In this document: piece by piece, positions 1-7,674 of the stretch
Numbering within the stretch: the stretch's first letter is position 1
How the letters are laid out: each line of letters opens with the position of its first letter
NCBI GenBank assembly: GCA_944391485.1
Contig: CALXTQ010000004.1
Location: 62,001-126,000 of the forward strand
Length of the DNA stretch: 64,000 nucleotides
Direction: 5' to 3'
Origin: an uncultured Alphaproteobacteria bacterium
Lineage (GTDB): Bacteria > Pseudomonadota > Alphaproteobacteria > RF32 > CAG-239
Notes under the pieces: generated by a model
What the model saw: the letters and a program-made list of their open reading frames with translations, nothing else
The model's database searches: none
Told to the model about the DNA's origin: nothing
Position numbers and translations under genes: made by a program

Positions 1-498
1 AAAAAAAATCCCGACCATGTTTATTTTACCTCAAAAGGCTGCGGTCTCTGCGTGGCCGAAGAAAAATTCAGGGAAACCCTCAACAATGTCCGGAAACAGA
101 GGGAAACGCCGCAAATGATCCGGGGGATGGAAGTCGCGTCGCTGTCTGTTGAAAATCTGAAAAAAAACAAGGAAGAAAAAAAGCAGGAAGACATTAAACT
201 GAAACATATTTTCTGGGGTTCCGCCGCGCTTTACATGCTGTTGTTTACCTTCCTGTTCAAAATTCTAGAGCCGGCAAAAAAAATAATCAAGGACGCGGGG
301 CTTGGAATTCAGGCAATATGCATTACGTTAGTTATGCTGGGAATCAACAAGTTATTCGCCGGGTACAGAGATAAACTGCCGATGCTCAATAACAGGGCGA
401 TAACCCAAATGCTGCAGGTTTACGCCCTTATCTGCATTATCATAGCACTTGTCTTCATAAACGACATGCCGCAGGGATTGTTATCGCTCGCCCGATGA
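1..498 (+). CDS. Hypothetical membrane protein, 5' truncated by window edge
   Basis: The reading frame is open from the first base. A GTG at 52 could be a start, but the codons before it (ending GCGLCV) read like ordinary protein, so the gene probably begins outside the window. The visible part has a charged, Lys/Glu-rich stretch (about residues 20-65 of the visible chain) followed by three hydrophobic segments: around IFWGSAALYMLLFTFLF, around LGIQAICITLVMLGI and around MLQVYALICIIIALVFI. This suggests an inner-membrane protein with a cytoplasmic N-terminal region. No family is recognised. It ends 127 bp before the next gene, with no clear terminator between them. Confidence 0.6.
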   Translation, partial: KKNPDHVYFTSKGCGLCVAEEKFRETLNNVRKQRETPQMIRGMEVASLSVENLKKNKEEKKQEDIKLKHIFWGSAALYMLLFTFLFKILEPAKKIIKDAGLGIQAICITLVMLGINKLFAGYRDKLPMLNNRAITQMLQVYALICIIIALVFINDMPQGLLSLAR

Positions 499-534
499 TA
501 AATACTCCCCGCCGGAAATAATTTTGTAACAAAA

Positions 535-563
535 TTGTAACATTTCTTATTTTTTGCTATAAA
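535..563 (+). promoter_or_regulatory. Putative sigma70 promoter for nitronate monooxygenase gene
   Basis: TTGTAA at 535-540 and TATAAA at 558-563 are separated by exactly 17 bp. A second TTGTAAC lies just upstream (524-530), giving a short direct repeat. The gene starts 62 bp downstream of the -10 box. Inferred from consensus match only. Confidence 0.45.
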
Positions 564-625
564 AATTAAAAATTTTGTGCTATGTTTCCGTTGGTTTTAA
601 AACTGTACTATAAAGGAATAAAAAG

Positions 626-2014
626 TTGAAGCAATTAAACCCTATTATGATCTCGGGAAAAGAAGTTCTGCCTTTAATCGAAGGAGGAAAAGGCATTAAC
701 GGAAGCGACGGAAGGAGTTCCGGCGCCTGGGCCCGGGAAAATTGTGTCGGGACTTTTTCGGGGGTCAGCCCTGATTTTTATGACAGCAAAGGCAATGTCA
801 TTATTGAAACTTTTTCAAAAAAAGCAAGACAAGACCGCCACGAAGAAATGGTTGAATATGCCATTCGGGGCGGTATTGCTCAGGCTCAGGTAGCCCATGA
901 GGTTTCCAACGGCAACGGCCGCATCCACATGAACATGTTATGGGAAATGGCCGATTCAGAAAGAATCCTGACAGGCGTGCTTGAAAAAGCAAAAGGCCTG
1001 ATTCACGGCGTTACCTGCGGGGCGGGACTGCCTTATCATCTCGGGCAGCTGGCTTCAAAATTCGGGGTTTATTATTACCCGATCGTTTCGTCGGCCCGCG
1101 CTTTTCAGGTTTTGTGGAAACGCGCCTATGCCAATTTTAAAGAATTTCTGGGCGGCGTTGTTTACGAGGATCCGTGGCTGGCCGGCGGCCATAACGGACT
1201 TTCAAACGCCGAAGACCCCACCAAACCGCAGCCGCCGTACAACCGATTGGTTGAGCTCAGAACTCTTCTTAACAATCTTGGCTTGAATAATGTACCCATT
1301 ATTCTGGCAGGCGGAATCTGGTCGCTTAAAGACTGGGAAGACTATATTGACAATCCGGAGATCGGCAAACTGGCGTTTCAATTCGGCACCAGACCAATGA
1401 TAACAAAAGAGAGCCCGATCAGCGAAGCCTGGAAGAAAGTCATGCTGCAGGTTAAGAAAGGCGACGTCATTCTGCAGAAATTCAGTCCGACTGGCTTTTT
1501 CTCCTCAGCCATCAAAAACACGTTTTTGGAAAAGCTAATGCAGCGCAAACAGGGAGAAATTGCGTTTTCGAAAGAACAGACAAGCGAATTTAATCATCCG
1601 CTGAGCATTCGTGAAAACAAAACGGTTTATATCCGCGCCGAAGATGCCGGCAAAGCCGAGCAGCAGCTGTCCGCCGGACTGACGGAAATTCAGGAAACGC
1701 CCGACAATACCGTTGTTTTCATGACGGAAGCAGACTGGAAGCAAATGAAGGCTGACCGCGCCGCTTGCGTCGGCTGTCTGTCGCAGTGCCAGTTTTCCAC
1801 CTGGTCAAAGGCTAACGGCACGACGGGAAAACTTCCGGATCCTCGTTCATATTGTATTCATAAAACGCTTTATGAAGTCGGACACGGCGGCAGTATTAAA
1901 GACAATCTGCTGTTTGCAGGACACCAGGTTTACCGCTTTGCCACAGATCCGCTCTATCGCAGCGGTATTCCTTCGGTCAAGGAACTGATTGAAAAAATAA
2001 AATCCGGCGAGTAA
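626..2014 (+). CDS. Nitronate monooxygenase (2-nitropropane dioxygenase family)
   Basis: A 462-residue flavoprotein of the NMO/2-nitropropane dioxygenase TIM-barrel family, which oxidises alkyl nitronates using FMN and oxygen. The start is TTG at 626, supported by AAGGA at 613-617. Visible family features are the substrate/FMN-loop AGGHNG near residue 188, the glycine-rich IILAGGIWS strand near 226 and FQFGTRPM near 252, typical of the phosphate-binding end of the barrel. The C-terminal third has a cysteine group (CVGCLSQC) found in the longer bacterial members of this family; its role is unknown. The gene stands alone, with its own promoter candidate and a terminator shared with the convergent neighbour. 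The physiological substrate cannot be read from the sequence. Confidence 0.85.
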   Translation: MKQLNPIMISGKEVLPLIEGGKGINGSDGRSSGAWARENCVGTFSGVSPDFYDSKGNVIIETFSKKARQDRHEEMVEYAIRGGIAQAQVAHEVSNGNGRIHMNMLWEMADSERILTGVLEKAKGLIHGVTCGAGLPYHLGQLASKFGVYYYPIVSSARAFQVLWKRAYANFKEFLGGVVYEDPWLAGGHNGLSNAEDPTKPQPPYNRLVELRTLLNNLGLNNVPIILAGGIWSLKDWEDYIDNPEIGKLAFQFGTRPMITKESPISEAWKKVMLQVKKGDVILQKFSPTGFFSSAIKNTFLEKLMQRKQGEIAFSKEQTSEFNHPLSIRENKTVYIRAEDAGKAEQQLSAGLTEIQETPDNTVVFMTEADWKQMKADRAACVGCLSQCQFSTWSKANGTTGKLPDPRSYCIHKTLYEVGHGGSIKDNLLFAGHQVYRFATDPLYRSGIPSVKELIEKIKSGE

Positions 2015-2036
2015 ATCCCTTCCGCATGCAGACAAT

Positions 2037-2070
2037 AAAAAACCGCTGTTTTTGAAACAGCGGTTTTTTT
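2037..2070. terminator. Bidirectional intrinsic terminator
   Basis: AACCGCTGTT and AACAGCGGTT form a 10-bp stem with a short T-rich loop, flanked by an A-run on the left and a T-run on the right. It lies between two convergent genes and can serve both. Confidence 0.85.
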
Positions 2071-2082
2071 GAACAGACAAGA

Positions 2083-2589
2083 TCAGTCCAAAACTTCCTT
2101 TGCGTAAACGCCGAACATTGCCGACTTGGGCAGCCAGCCTTCCACTGAATCAAACCTGACGCGGCAGAAATCAATATCCGCCGGACATTTCAGCACTTCG
2201 CCGACTACTTCGTCCTCAACTTTCGCAATAACCTGAGACTTATAATCGGCTTTTTCATACAGATTGTTTTCACCCGGAGTAATGACCTTGACTGTCCGAC
2301 GGCCGGAGAGCATTGACTTATGCACCCAGGATTCGGATCCCTGCCAATCTTTTATTTTGCGCCAAAGCTCAAATTCGGCAATAATCTCCACCGGAGCTCC
2401 TTTCTGCATATAGACCCATTCTATCGGATAACGCGCGCCGGGCCCCGAACGGGCATTGATTAAATTGGAACGCAGCGACACCATCCGGGGGACAGCCAGC
2501 CCGCTTTCAGTATCATCGGCGGCCTCCTGGGCGGCGGCAGCTCCCATTGAAAGCAGGAAGCCGACAACAGCGATAAACAATGATCTCAT
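2083..2589 (-). CDS. Secreted SH3-domain protein (SH3_4/DUF1058 type)
   Basis: A 168-residue exported protein. Residues 1-20 are a Sec signal peptide with a likely cleavage after AAA-Q. The body contains two bacterial SH3-like segments: one around NLINARSGPGARYPIEWVYM (about residues 42-61) and a second around NLYEKADYKSQVIAKVE (about 108-124). These domains usually bind peptidoglycan or periplasmic partners, and this stand-alone secreted form is common in alphaproteobacteria. It is transcribed alone towards the terminator at 2037-2070. The binding partner is not evident. Confidence 0.8.
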   Translation of the reverse strand: MRSLFIAVVGFLLSMGAAAAQEAADDTESGLAVPRMVSLRSNLINARSGPGARYPIEWVYMQKGAPVEIIAEFELWRKIKDWQGSESWVHKSMLSGRRTVKVITPGENNLYEKADYKSQVIAKVEDEVVGEVLKCPADIDFCRVRFDSVEGWLPKSAMFGVYAKEVLD

Positions 2590-2688
2590 TTTAATACCCT
2601 TTAATGATTTTTTATTTTATTTTTTGTAATGATACTTAAATATATTAAATAAAATGTAAAAAGAAAATCTAAAAATGGGGGATTAACA

Positions 2689-3795
2689 ATGGATTTAATA
2701 AAAACGGCACAGGATCTAATCCGTTTTCGCACGGAAACGGGCAATGCAGAAGAAATTCACCGCTGCCTGGACTATGTTCAAAACCTTTTTGACAGCTCGG
2801 GCGCTTTGGTCAGGGTATTTGAAAAACCAGGCATCGCTCCCGTTATTTTCATCAGCAATGCTGACACAGACGATTTTGACGTTCTGATCCTCGGACACCT
2901 TGATGTTGTTCCGGCAGATGACAATATGTTCGATCCTATTGTCGAAAACGGAAAAATGCACGGCAGAGGCACGCTTGACATGAAGTCTTTTGCCGCCGTC
3001 GCTTTTAACTCGATGTTTCATGTTCTGGAAAATAATCTTGATTTAAAATTTGGCGTCATTCTCTCTACCGATGAAGAGAAAGGCAGCAAAGGAACCGAAA
3101 CCTTTATGGAAGCGCATCCCGATCTTAAGGCCAAAATCGTTCTGGACAACGATGTGGGAGGCGATATTTTGAAAATCGTCAGCAAATGCAAAAATCCCGT
3201 TTTTATCAAAATCGAATCGACGGGACTGGAAGCTCACGGCTCAACGCCGTGGGACGGCATCGACGCCAATGAAAATCTGATTACAGTTCTCAACAACATC
3301 CGCAAAATTTATCCGTATTTTTCCAAAGACCGGCCTATGCCGGAAAATACCTGGATTGATACGGTGCATTTTGCAAAAATCTGCGGCGGACAGGTCTCCA
3401 ACGTGATTTCCAACTATGCTGAAGCCCTGCTCGATTTCCGTCTGACTGAAAATTCCAGCCTCGAAAATCTGAAAAAGAATCTCGATACCTGCATGGTTCA
3501 CGGTGTTACATACAAAATTTCGTCGGCAAGCGTTCCTGTCGTCATGGATGAGAATAATCCCTATATTCAGGATTATAAACGTTTTGCCGAGCATATACTC
3601 GGCCGGGAAATCGAGTTTGAACAAATCGGCGGCGCCACGGATTCCAGAGCTTTTGCCGAACGCGGCTCCATCGTCATCATGCATTCGGGAACCGGCGAAG
3701 GCATGCATGCCTCCAACGAATATGTTGTGGTGGATTCCGTGGAAAAACTTGCGGAAATCCAAAAGCGATTTTTAGATAAACTGGCTGGAAAATAA
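2689..3795 (+). CDS. M20 family metallopeptidase (ArgE/DapE type)
   Basis: A 368-residue two-zinc amidohydrolase. Metal and catalytic signatures are in order: GHLDVVP near residue 88 (His ligand and Asp), GRGTLDMKS near 115 (bridging Asp), STDEEKGSKG near 145 (general-base Glu and ligand Glu), LDND near 168, and the C-terminal His in HSGTGEGMHASNEY near 345. The dimerisation domain lies between, around residues 180-290. ArgE, DapE and related carboxypeptidases share this layout, and the sequence alone does not separate acetylornithine from succinyl-diaminopimelate or general aminoacyl substrates. It has its own AT-rich upstream region and is directly followed by the broken tRNA-Arg gene. Confidence 0.85.
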   Translation: MDLIKTAQDLIRFRTETGNAEEIHRCLDYVQNLFDSSGALVRVFEKPGIAPVIFISNADTDDFDVLILGHLDVVPADDNMFDPIVENGKMHGRGTLDMKSFAAVAFNSMFHVLENNLDLKFGVILSTDEEKGSKGTETFMEAHPDLKAKIVLDNDVGGDILKIVSKCKNPVFIKIESTGLEAHGSTPWDGIDANENLITVLNNIRKIYPYFSKDRPMPENTWIDTVHFAKICGGQVSNVISNYAEALLDFRLTENSSLENLKKNLDTCMVHGVTYKISSASVPVVMDENNPYIQDYKRFAEHILGREIEFEQIGGATDSRAFAERGSIVIMHSGTGEGMHASNEYVVVDSVEKLAEIQKRFLDKLAGK

Positions 3796-3837
3796 CTGTT
3801 GCCATTTTAAGATAAAATCGTTATAAGAATTTGGCGT

Positions 3838-3881
3838 GCTCCCGTAGCTCATCAGGATAGAGCAACAGTTTCCTAAACTGT
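3838..3881 (+). pseudogene. 5' half of tRNA-Arg(CCU), cut by island insertion
   Basis: Bases 3838-3844 (GCTCCCG) are the 5' acceptor strand. GCTC/GAGC form the D stem, and ACAGT-TTCCTAA-ACTGT is a full anticodon arm with anticodon CCU. The T arm and 3' acceptor strand are missing here and are found at 10187-10219, where CGGGAGC pairs perfectly with GCTCCCG. Joining the two parts gives a regular 77-nt tRNA ending in GCCA. The gene is therefore split by the integrated element and cannot give a tRNA from this locus. Confidence 0.9.
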
Positions 3882-3891
3882 TGCTCGTTAT
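3861..3891 (+). terminator. Hairpin created at the left junction (attL)
   Basis: AGCAACAGTT (3861-3870) and AACTGTTGCT (3876-3885) form a perfect 10-bp stem with a 5-base loop, followed by a T-rich run. The last four stem bases come from the island, so insertion turns the 5-bp anticodon stem into a terminator-like hairpin that would end the orphan tRNA transcript. Confidence 0.5.
3867..3881 (+). repeat. attL core, 15-bp direct repeat
   Basis: AGTTTCCTAAACTGT is identical to 10172-10186 at the other end of the island. It covers the anticodon loop and most of the anticodon stem. Flanks differ at once on both sides, so this is the full region of identity, as expected for an integrase crossover core. 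Confidence 0.9.
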
Positions 3892-4007
3892 TTTTTAATA
3901 TTTCAGCTTGCCTTTTCATCTTATTGTAATATACTGTTTTACATAGAAATTTAATAATACTTCTTCATCGCTTGCTTTACTTGATTTTCTCAAAATAGAT
4001 AAAAAAG

Positions 4008-4036
4008 TAGGCACTGTGTAGGCACGGAATAGACAC
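4008..4036 (+). promoter_or_regulatory. Three 7-bp integrase arm-site-like repeats, 11-bp period
   Basis: TAGGCAC at 4008, TAGGCAC at 4019 and TAGACAC at 4030 are spaced by exactly 11 bp, one helical turn, and end at the integrase start codon. The same motif recurs in the same orientation and spacing at the right end (10072 and 10083). The inferred role is binding of the integrase N-terminal arm domain; the left set could also allow self-repression. Confidence 0.6.
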
Positions 4037-5191
4037 ATGGATAAGAAATTCAAATTCACAAACGCAAATATCAAAAACTTACCAGCTCCGACAAAAAGGA
4101 CTTTTGTTTATGATACAATAGAGGTTGGTTTGTCGCTTCAAATAACCCCAAACGGAGCGAAGAGCTTTTACTACCGAGGAGTTGTTTTAGGAAAACAGAT
4201 ACGCGTTAAGCTCGGAGAGCCTTCCTATATGAGTGTTGACGATGCCCGACAAGCCGCTCGTAAGGCCAAAATCAATATGAAAGAAGGTATCAACCCTATT
4301 GAGGAACGAAAAAAGATAACGGGCGAATCCTCTCTTGAACAATTATATACTCGTTTTATGGATGAAAAAGAACAACATATCCGTCCGATAACAATGGAAT
4401 ATTATAAGGATTTGTGGAAACGTTATCTATCTACACTTGCCAATAAGAAAATATCCCAAATAACACCTGACGAACTTAAGATACTTCATAAAAGATTGAC
4501 ATTGAACAATGGTAAGCGTTGTGCAAATCAAACAATCGTTCTTCTGCGAACCATTTATAACCATTTCATCAAACAAAACATATATCAGGGATTTAATCCA
4601 GGTAATGCCGTGCAGCTTAACAAGCAAATCGCAAGAACAAGGCATTTAAGCGGAAATGAATTAGAATCGTTTAGAGATGCCATCAACGAAACTGAGGATT
4701 CTATACCAAAATTTGCAATTATGATGCTTTGGTTTACAGGAGCAAGAAGACGTAATGTCTTTTCAATGAAATGGGAAGACATTAAACTTGAAGAAAAGCT
4801 TTGGACGATTCCCGAAACAAAAACCCAAAATGACGCCAATGTTGTTTTAGTAAATGCAGCAATAGATATTCTCAATCAATTAAAAGATATGAGATACAAT
4901 GAATATGTGTTCTTCTCGACAACATCCAAAAGTGGACATATTGGCGGAGTTCGAAAGACGTGGGAAGGAATCTTAAAGAGAGCAAAAATAACCAATTTTC
5001 ACCTGCATGATTTAAGACATACATTTGCGACATCATTATTAGCCAATGGAGCAGATGCTTTTATGGTTAAGAAAGCCCTCACCCACAAATCATTACAGAG
5101 CACGCAAATCTATGTAAATCTGGATGTTGATGATTTACGGGAAAAACTAAATGAAACCGTTAATAAAATGATTGGAAAGAAAGATGAGTAA
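4037..5191 (+). CDS. Tyrosine recombinase/integrase of the island
   Basis: A 384-residue integrase of the DUF4102-type arm-binding plus phage-integrase class. The N-terminal arm domain is about residues 5-90 (KNLPAPTK, GLSLQITPNGAKS, the LGEP turn and DDARQAARK). The core-binding domain is about 95-185 and the catalytic domain about 200-375. The catalytic set is complete: Arg237 (TGARRRN), His324-x-x-Arg327 (HDLRH), His350 (LTHKS) and Tyr359. The ATG at 4037 directly follows the third arm-like repeat; GGAA at 4026 may act as a weak ribosome site. It is the first gene inside attL and points inward, as expected for an element integrated by its own enzyme. It overlaps the next gene by 8 bp. Confidence 0.93.
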   Translation: MDKKFKFTNANIKNLPAPTKRTFVYDTIEVGLSLQITPNGAKSFYYRGVVLGKQIRVKLGEPSYMSVDDARQAARKAKINMKEGINPIEERKKITGESSLEQLYTRFMDEKEQHIRPITMEYYKDLWKRYLSTLANKKISQITPDELKILHKRLTLNNGKRCANQTIVLLRTIYNHFIKQNIYQGFNPGNAVQLNKQIARTRHLSGNELESFRDAINETEDSIPKFAIMMLWFTGARRRNVFSMKWEDIKLEEKLWTIPETKTQNDANVVLVNAAIDILNQLKDMRYNEYVFFSTTSKSGHIGGVRKTWEGILKRAKITNFHLHDLRHTFATSLLANGADAFMVKKALTHKSLQSTQIYVNLDVDDLREKLNETVNKMIGKKDE

Positions 5192-6125
5192 GCCCTATAA
5201 CCCAACAAAACATTTGAAACTAAACAAATTTAAGCAAGAAGGTTATGCTTACTTTGAAAACATAGATTTTTCTGCTTCTGATAATAAAGATATATTAGCG
5301 ACAATGCTTTTAGATTTTCCAAGGATTGTTTTTCAAAAATGTATTTTCAAATCTCTTATAGCAACCAAACAGATTTTTAACGCTACTATATCTTTTGATG
5401 AATGTAAGTTTGCGGGTGAAGTTGACTTTAGCGAATCCATATTTAATAAAATTGTTTCTTTTAAGAACTCTTCCTTCCATGGCAAAACTTTGTTTATAAA
5501 CACTGTATTTAAAAGCACTTTGGAGTTCTTTAATAATGTAATCAAGCCCAATATAAAAGGAGAAGTCAGCTTCAAAGTAGATAAAGCCATTGGGGAAAGT
5601 GATGTTTTCAGCGGTCTTCAATTCAACAATGTTAAGTTTGGAACTGAGACATCTTTCTTTGGTAGGGACTTTGGTCTTGTTGGCTTTCTTAAAAATACAG
5701 AGTTTGGGGATTTGTTTTGGATGACAAAATCTTCATTCGGAGAGAAGTTTGAAATGACAAACCTTAACTTCACAGGAGCAAAAAGAACTGAGTTTCTAAA
5801 ATGCTTGGAAATATTCAAGAATTCGCTCAAACGCTCTTCTTTTGACTTATATGCTGATGAAGTAAACAAATACGAAGAGCTTATGAGAAGTAAGGTTTCA
5901 CAGCCCGTCATAAATATTCATAATATGCCGATTCCTGAAATACCTGTCAAAGAAGGTGATTACAATCTATATACGACTGAAGAAGCAGCCACGATTCTCC
6001 ATGTAAAACAAAATACTTTGGAAAGATGGCGTTGTGAAAGAAAAGGCCCAAAAGCAACCAAAATAGGCCGCAAAGTTTTTTATAAGAAATGTGATTTAGA
6101 TGAATATATAAACAAATATAAATAA
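5184..6125 (+). CDS. Pentapeptide-like protein with C-terminal excisionase-type HTH
   Basis: About 313 residues from the ATG at 5184. That start forms an ATGAGTAA overlap with the integrase stop; an in-frame TTG at 5172 is possible. The N-terminal two-thirds repeats short units with F or L every five residues (IVFQKCIF, ISFDECKF, VDFSESIF, VSFKNSSF), as in pentapeptide-repeat beta-helices. The last 55 residues match the HTH_17/MerR-like excisionase fold: LYTTEEAATILHV, then TLERWRCERKGP, then the wing KIGRKVFYKKCDLDEY. A recombination directionality factor next to the integrase is expected; the repeat domain on it is not. Translational coupling to the integrase suggests joint expression. Function is inferred from domain and position. 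Confidence 0.7.
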   Translation: MSKPYNPTKHLKLNKFKQEGYAYFENIDFSASDNKDILATMLLDFPRIVFQKCIFKSLIATKQIFNATISFDECKFAGEVDFSESIFNKIVSFKNSSFHGKTLFINTVFKSTLEFFNNVIKPNIKGEVSFKVDKAIGESDVFSGLQFNNVKFGTETSFFGRDFGLVGFLKNTEFGDLFWMTKSSFGEKFEMTNLNFTGAKRTEFLKCLEIFKNSLKRSSFDLYADEVNKYEELMRSKVSQPVINIHNMPIPEIPVKEGDYNLYTTEEAATILHVKQNTLERWRCERKGPKATKIGRKVFYKKCDLDEYINKYK

Positions 6126-6126
6126 A

Positions 6127-6203
6127 TGGCGTCAGCGGCGGGACTTGAACCCACTACCCCTGGTTTAGGAAACCAGTGCTCTATCCGGATGAGCTACGCT
6201 GAC
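6127..6203 (-). tRNA. tRNA-Arg(CCU), island-borne replacement copy
   Basis: A complete 77-nt cloverleaf: acceptor GTCAGCG/CGCTGAC, D stem GCTC/GAGC, anticodon arm CTGGT-TTCCTAA-ACCAG with anticodon CCU, T arm GTGGG-TTCAAGT-CCCGC, and an encoded CCA. It has the same anticodon as the tRNA broken by the island but different acceptor, D-loop and T-arm sequence, so it is not a duplicate of the host gene. Its 3' end lies 1 bp from the stop of the convergent gene, leaving no room for a normal terminator. Confidence 0.95.
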
Positions 6204-6216
6204 TACCTAGCCTTTG

Positions 6217-6222
6217 ATTATA
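6217..6222 (-). promoter_or_regulatory. -10 element of island tRNA-Arg(CCU)
   Basis: On the minus strand this is a perfect TATAAT, 13 bp before the mature tRNA 5' end. The -35 region is T-rich with ACTTGC 17 bp upstream. It shows the island tRNA can be transcribed from a promoter inside the island. Confidence 0.45.
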
Positions 6223-6352
6223 ATTAAAAAAAATAAAAAGCAAGTTAAAATTATATTTTTCTAGTAATCCCTTGTTTTTAACGAGTTAGTATTGCACCTA
6301 AAGATTATTTGTCCTACATATATGGTATATTAATTTTATGGAGTTCGGCCTA

Positions 6353-6928
6353 ATGAATAAAGAAGAGACTATAGATAAATTTGTTTGTTTTATGAAAGAT
6401 GAATTAGAAAAAGATGGTTATAAAATAGGTCAAGCACATTTTAATTTTGCATTGTCCCATACTGCAAAATACGTTAATAATCCTGATGAATTGATATCAG
6501 AAGGCGATGATTTAACTAAGTTTAAGAGTATCTGCAAAATCTCTGACGAAGAATTTAAAACAGTTATAAATGCATGTTTAACAAATGATTTAGTCAAAGA
6601 ATTTGGTGGAAATGAACGAAATTATAGCTTGATACAACTTACAGAGAAAGGATTGGCAAGAGCTAATTGTGTGGAAAAAGGAAAGGACTTTAAACCGATG
6701 GCTAACTATGTAATAAATGGTAATATAAATGCGAGCAATTTACAAATAGGAAACAATAATAATCAGAATATAGAGAATGCAATTTCTCAGATCTTAAACG
6801 AAATTGATAAAATGAATGTAAGCGAAGAACAAAAGAAAGAAGCTAAGGGATTATTACAAAAATTTACTGAACACCCTGTAATTTCTGGTATTTTATCTGG
6901 GGTTGCCCTTAAGGCATTAGGATTTTAA
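6353..6928 (+). CDS. Winged-helix-like protein with RHIM-like Asn-rich motif
   Basis: About 191 residues from the ATG at 6353, chosen over the ATG at 6338 because GGAG at 6340-6343 gives a well-spaced ribosome site. Residues 1-105 look like a small winged-helix fold (alternating helices, then IQLTEKGLARA). Residues 118-140 form a Gly/Asn-rich segment containing LQIG at 130-133 followed by NNNNQN. This matches the I/V/L-Q-x-G core of RHIM-type amyloid motifs. The C-terminal 50 residues are a charged helix followed by a hydrophobic tail (PVISGILSGVALKALGF). Related segments occur, from memory, in abortive-infection-like proteins. It ends 1 bp before the zinc-ribbon gene. Function unknown; a signalling or defence role is only inferred. 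Confidence 0.6.
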   Translation: MNKEETIDKFVCFMKDELEKDGYKIGQAHFNFALSHTAKYVNNPDELISEGDDLTKFKSICKISDEEFKTVINACLTNDLVKEFGGNERNYSLIQLTEKGLARANCVEKGKDFKPMANYVINGNINASNLQIGNNNNQNIENAISQILNEIDKMNVSEEQKKEAKGLLQKFTEHPVISGILSGVALKALGF

Positions 6929-6929
6929 T

Positions 6930-7163
6930 ATGAATTTTCCGAAACAGATAAATGTAGAATGTGTCTTTTGTGGTTCCACAGAGTTTCTATTACCTTATGA
7001 GGGATTTCAACCTTCTGAGAATGAATTATTACAATGTGCTAATTGCGGAAGAATAAATTGTTATTCCGACATTAGAGATTTGGCTATTCGTAATATCAAT
7101 TCTGAAATACATGAGCAGTTACATAAAATATTAAAAAAGGCTGGCTTTAAGGTAAAAAAATAA
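6930..7163 (+). CDS. Small zinc-ribbon protein
   Basis: A 77-residue protein with two Cys pairs, Cys11-x2-Cys14 (CVFCGS) and Cys36-x2-Cys39 (CANCG), and an extra Cys44: a classic zinc-ribbon knuckle arrangement. The C-terminal 30 residues are a predicted helix rich in Lys. The ATG lies 1 bp after the stop of the RHIM-like gene, so the two are almost certainly co-translated. It could be a nucleic-acid-binding or protein-binding partner of that gene. No named family is recognised. Confidence 0.6.
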   Translation: MNFPKQINVECVFCGSTEFLLPYEGFQPSENELLQCANCGRINCYSDIRDLAIRNINSEIHEQLHKILKKAGFKVKK

Positions 7164-7202
7164 AAGGCAATTTTATACAATAGTTAAACTTTAAGCGTAG
7201 CT

Positions 7203-7625
7203 TCACTTTTTTATAAAGCTTTTATATGTTGCCCAGATAATAGATAAACATAAAACAGCGATATAAGTATAGTAGATAAAATTAAGGTATTCAGCCGGAG
7301 CTGGCAAAATTTCGGAGCCATTATATTGAGCTTTACTTGCCTGATATCCATAAATTATACCAGGGATTGTTATAAATAAAACACTAAAATACTCAACAAA
7401 ACCAAGAGCGGCTATATAATTGGTAGTTCTAGGAAATTTGTTTTGAAAAATATTGATAAAATTATATTTTCTTTTGAAGCACAAAACAATAAGCATTATG
7501 AAAAAAACGGTTGAAATTACAACATCGGCAATGTCGATTACAATGTTTTGTGGTAATAGAAATAATAAGGAGATAACAAAGTAAAATCCACCTAAAATTA
7601 AAACATGCCAAGCAAAAGTTTTCAT
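7203..7625 (-). CDS. Small polytopic membrane protein, unknown
   Basis: A 140-residue protein with four hydrophobic segments, roughly residues 5-24, 32-50, 69-91 and 113-133. AAGGAG lies about a dozen bases before the ATG on the minus strand. It is convergent with the zinc-ribbon gene and downstream of the 81-residue gene, with about 50 bp between them, suggesting a two-gene minus-strand transcript. No catalytic motifs are seen. Island cargo of unknown function. Confidence 0.55.
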   Translation of the reverse strand: MKTFAWHVLILGGFYFVISLLFLLPQNIVIDIADVVISTVFFIMLIVLCFKRKYNFINIFQNKFPRTTNYIAALGFVEYFSVLFITIPGIIYGYQASKAQYNGSEILPAPAEYLNFIYYTYIAVLCLSIIWATYKSFIKK

Positions 7626-7674
7626 TGAATATTATCTCCTTATAAAATATTTTAATCTAAATAAATAAAATCAT

